Virus record (IMG/VR): IMGVR_UViG_3300027970_000036
Location: 1-54,027 of that record
Strand: one strand, 5' to 3'
DNA length: 54,027 bases
Source of the DNA: a virus
Part shown: positions 52,300-54,027 of the stretch, in pieces
Layout: each line of letters opens with the position of its first letter
Position numbering within the stretch: the first letter of the stretch is position 1
Position numbers and translations under genes: made by a program
The notes under the pieces: model-generated
Told to the model about the DNA's origin: nothing
The model's database searches: none
The model's input: only the letters and a program-made list of their open reading frames with translations

Positions 52300-52454
52300 A
52301 AAAGTCTCCTGTTAATTGAGGGTAGATATTAGCACACATTTTATGGCTGTTTTTACTTTTTGGATTTTTCTTCTTTGCTTTTTTAAATTTTTCTGTTTTT
52401 TGTTTTTAAGCGCACCGCTCGCCTTTGATTTTGTTGAAGTTTTTCTGTTATAAC
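52300..52454. other. T-rich stretch between parA and the iterons
   Basis: From about 52350 to 52418 the plus strand is almost all T with short interruptions, a likely easily melted region of the origin. The parA promoter should also lie here on the minus strand. I see no clear DnaA box. Confidence 0.55.
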
Positions 52455-52560
52455 CCTACATTTTATCGGTTTCATTCCTACATTTTATCGGTTTCATTCC
52501 TACATTTTATCGGTTTCATTCCTACATTTTATCGGTTTCATTCCTACATTTTATCGGTTT
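52455..52560. repeat. Replication-origin iterons, five 22-bp copies
   Basis: Direct copies start at 52455, 52477, 52499, 52521 and 52543. The first four are full; the last diverges after 52560. The unit begins CCTACATTTTATCGGTTTC. Adjacent placement upstream of a Rep_3 gene, with a T-rich neighbour, is the standard layout of an iteron plasmid origin. Rep monomers would bind here. Confidence 0.93.
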
Positions 52561-52580
52561 GGTACTACTGGAAAATTTAT

Positions 52581-52622
52581 ATGTAGGAGTAATAATTACT
52601 ACATAAAATAAAAACTGTAGTA
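52581..52622. promoter_or_regulatory. Inverted half-iteron and palindrome in the rep promoter region
   Basis: ATGTAGGA (52581-52588) is the reverse complement of TCCTACAT at the iteron junction. TACTACA (52597-52603) and TGTAGTA (52616-52622) form a perfect seven-base inverted repeat 12 bp apart. Rep_3 dimers commonly repress their own gene through inverted half-iterons. Confidence 0.55.
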
Positions 52623-52652
52623 CACTCGCGCTTTACCACTGGGAGTGACGTA

Positions 52653-53723
52653 ATGGACGTTTCAAAAGAAAAGTTAGTAGTCGTAAAACACAACGACTTG
52701 ATTAAATCCGCATACAAGCTGTCGTTAGTTGAAAGCCGCATTGTTTTAGCCTGCATAGCGCAGGTGAACTCAAAAGGTACCCTATCCCACTTGGACAAGT
52801 TCTCGGTGTCGGTAGAAGGCCTCAGGGACTTATTGGATACCGACAGCGATGCTGATATGTACGCTAATCTAAAGTCTGCCCTCGTTAGACTGTCGGAACG
52901 TTGGGTAACGTTTGTTGAACCCTCAAGCCGATCAGGCGAAAGAAATACCCGATGGGTGCATTCTGTGGATTATATCCCTCAAACAGGCAGTGTTGACCTG
53001 TTCTTCGCTCCGTTTATCATTCCGTTTCTAAGCGAAATAAAAAGTAATTTTACGCAGTACAAACTTGAAAACGTTCTGAACCTACGCTCGTCTTATGGGA
53101 TACGCCTGTATGAGATTTTAAAAAGCTCGATGAGCAGCGAGGTAACGTTGACGGTAGCTTGGCTCAGGGAAACACTTGAGTTACCCGAATCGTATTCGAG
53201 GATTGATAATTTGAAAGCAAGGGTTTTGGATGTGGCTGTCGCGGAGATAAACCAGTACACCGACATGACCACGGCGTACACACAGATTAAGAAAGGTAAG
53301 AAAGTTGTGAGTTTTAAATTTGTGTTCACAATGGCTCAGAAAGTGCAACGTGCCAAACCCGTATTCAAGAAAAAGAAAGCGCAGGAGGAAAATGAAGTTG
53401 GCGGGGTTGACATGGAGGAAATCAAGAAAGCGGCACGTCCAGGTGAAACGGCATCACAGGTAGCTCAGAGGCTGGCTGAACAAGAAGTACCTGTTGCTAC
53501 GGCTATGGAAAAAATACAGTTGGGGTTAGCCAAGTACCTTGCACAAACAAAAACAACTATTGAAAAGGTGGAAGTACCTCCCGAACCGATACAAGAGCCA
53601 CGCGAGATAAAACAAAGCAAAGTGGATTACTACATAGATTTGAGAAAACAGTACGGGGAGGAGATAGATAAATCTATCCCAAAAGAGTACATAGAACATA
53701 TAAAAATGTTGGGGCTGTGGTAG
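52653..53723 (+). CDS. repB: Plasmid replication initiator, Rep_3 family
   Basis: The 356-aa protein starts behind GGGAG. Residues ~10-130 form the first winged-helix domain, with KHNDLIKSAYKLSLVESRIVL split as in Rep_3 initiators, and LACIAQVNSKG. Residues ~130-230 form the second winged helix (LENVLNLRSSYGIRLYEIL, then LRETLELPESYSRIDNLKAR). The C-terminal ~120 residues are a charged, partly disordered extension. It would bind the iterons just upstream to open the origin and recruit host replication proteins. Its dimer probably represses its own promoter. Confidence 0.93.
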   Translation: MDVSKEKLVVVKHNDLIKSAYKLSLVESRIVLACIAQVNSKGTLSHLDKFSVSVEGLRDLLDTDSDADMYANLKSALVRLSERWVTFVEPSSRSGERNTRWVHSVDYIPQTGSVDLFFAPFIIPFLSEIKSNFTQYKLENVLNLRSSYGIRLYEILKSSMSSEVTLTVAWLRETLELPESYSRIDNLKARVLDVAVAEINQYTDMTTAYTQIKKGKKVVSFKFVFTMAQKVQRAKPVFKKKKAQEENEVGGVDMEEIKKAARPGETASQVAQRLAEQEVPVATAMEKIQLGLAKYLAQTKTTIEKVEVPPEPIQEPREIKQSKVDYYIDLRKQYGEEIDKSIPKEYIEHIKMLGLW

Positions 53724-53760
53724 GTCAGGAAATTAACCGAACCGAGGGGTCTCAAATATG

Positions 53761-53797
53761 GGTGCGGTTGTTGCAATTTGACCACACCCTGTCTTTT
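53761..53797 (+). terminator. Probable rep terminator
   Basis: GGTGcGGT (53761-53768) pairs with ACCaCACC (53781-53788), leaving a 12-base loop, and CTGTCTTTTT follows. One mismatch interrupts the stem. Confidence 0.6.
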
Positions 53798-54027
53798 TAA
53801 TTACAAATTCAGAAAAACAGGAATCCAATTTGTCTCGCGGGGCTGGGATAGGCAACAGGGGAATGCGGGTTACAGAGGAAGTAAAACGAGGCAAGCGTCT
53901 GTCTATTATATATAATTATTATATTATATATATTATATATTAAAGAGGTGGGGAGTGTATCAATCTTGCAACAAGTTGTTTGTATTGCCCAACATAATCT
54001 CCTGCCACCCTCTCACGTCCTTACCTG
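53798..54027. other. Right-end region without an identified gene
   Basis: Apart from the A/T tract I see no gene on the plus strand. On the minus strand, from 54027 to a stop at 53960-53962, a frame stays open that would continue the left-edge gene if the ends are joined. Confidence 0.5.
53904..53944. other. 41-bp tract of only A and T
   Basis: Every base from 53904 to 53944 is A or T, mostly TATAT and ATTAT runs. Flanking sequence is GC-normal. It would melt easily and may be an unwinding element or simply spacer between convergent genes if the sequence is circular. Confidence 0.7.

Noticed and set aside
52455-52560. 22-bp repeats as CRISPR or as attachment sites
   Set aside because: There are no spacers, and they lie just upstream of a Rep_3 gene; they are iterons.

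Overview
This window reads as most or all of a phage-plasmid of a Gram-negative bacterium. It has a complete siphovirus-type head and tail gene set, running left to right from about 2.6 to 50.9 kb. It also has a plasmid module: a small ParA ATPase, a Rep_3-family initiator and five 22-bp iterons. I see no integrase, transposase, tRNA, rRNA or CRISPR array. The AT-leaning composition, the lambda-like GpA terminase, the Rep_3 initiator and consensus sigma70 promoters suggest a gammaproteobacterial host. I cannot name the genus.

Layout. 1-694 (minus): a gene of unknown function whose 3' part is a 36-bp tandem repeat cut by the window edge. 695-1243: non-coding control region with two symmetrical palindromic sites. 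1244-2504: a small zinc-ribbon protein, then an AntA-type antirepressor preceded by its own promoter and a structured two-hairpin leader. 2579-6954: packaging genes (possible small terminase, unknown protein, TraR/DksA-like zinc finger, TerL, portal). 7014-8295: a lysis-like group (M15 peptidase, DUF1353, one-TM protein) and a small DUF2829/Tad2-like protein, placed inside the head operon. 8288-11644: S49 protease with nested scaffold, decoration-like protein, major capsid protein and a small protein with a perfect internal duplication. 11.65-14.85 kb: two separately promoted accessory genes, a Vsr-like homing endonuclease fused to zinc repeats and an unknown 253-aa protein. 14930-21196: neck, two tail-tube paralogues and a chaperone-position gene. 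21206-33241: a 2764-aa tape measure with a transglycosylase domain, tail hub proteins, a cupin and small tip proteins. 33231-50927: a J-like tip protein, an S74-processed fibre, an FN3-rich protein and a run of small adhesin-type genes. 51041-52299 (minus): small partition-type protein, remnant of a second parA end, ParA. 52300-53723: T-rich stretch, iterons, rep. 53724-54027: rep terminator and a 41-bp A/T-only tract.

How it would work. Rep binding at the iterons would keep the element as a plasmid, and ParA with its small partner would partition it. Lytic growth would be released through the antirepressor, whose leader looks built for RNA-level control. No CI-like repressor is recognisable, so the repressor is either one of the unknown genes or outside the window. 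The late genes are punctuated by near-consensus sigma70 promoters and intrinsic terminators rather than being one uninterrupted operon.

If the sequence is joined end to end, the reading frame of the left-edge minus gene continues for 21 codons into the right edge and stops. The window could therefore be a circular genome opened inside that repeat gene. This is a hypothesis only.

Functions of the neck, tail-chaperone and small fibre genes rest mainly on gene order. Family names are from motif recognition by eye, without database searches.
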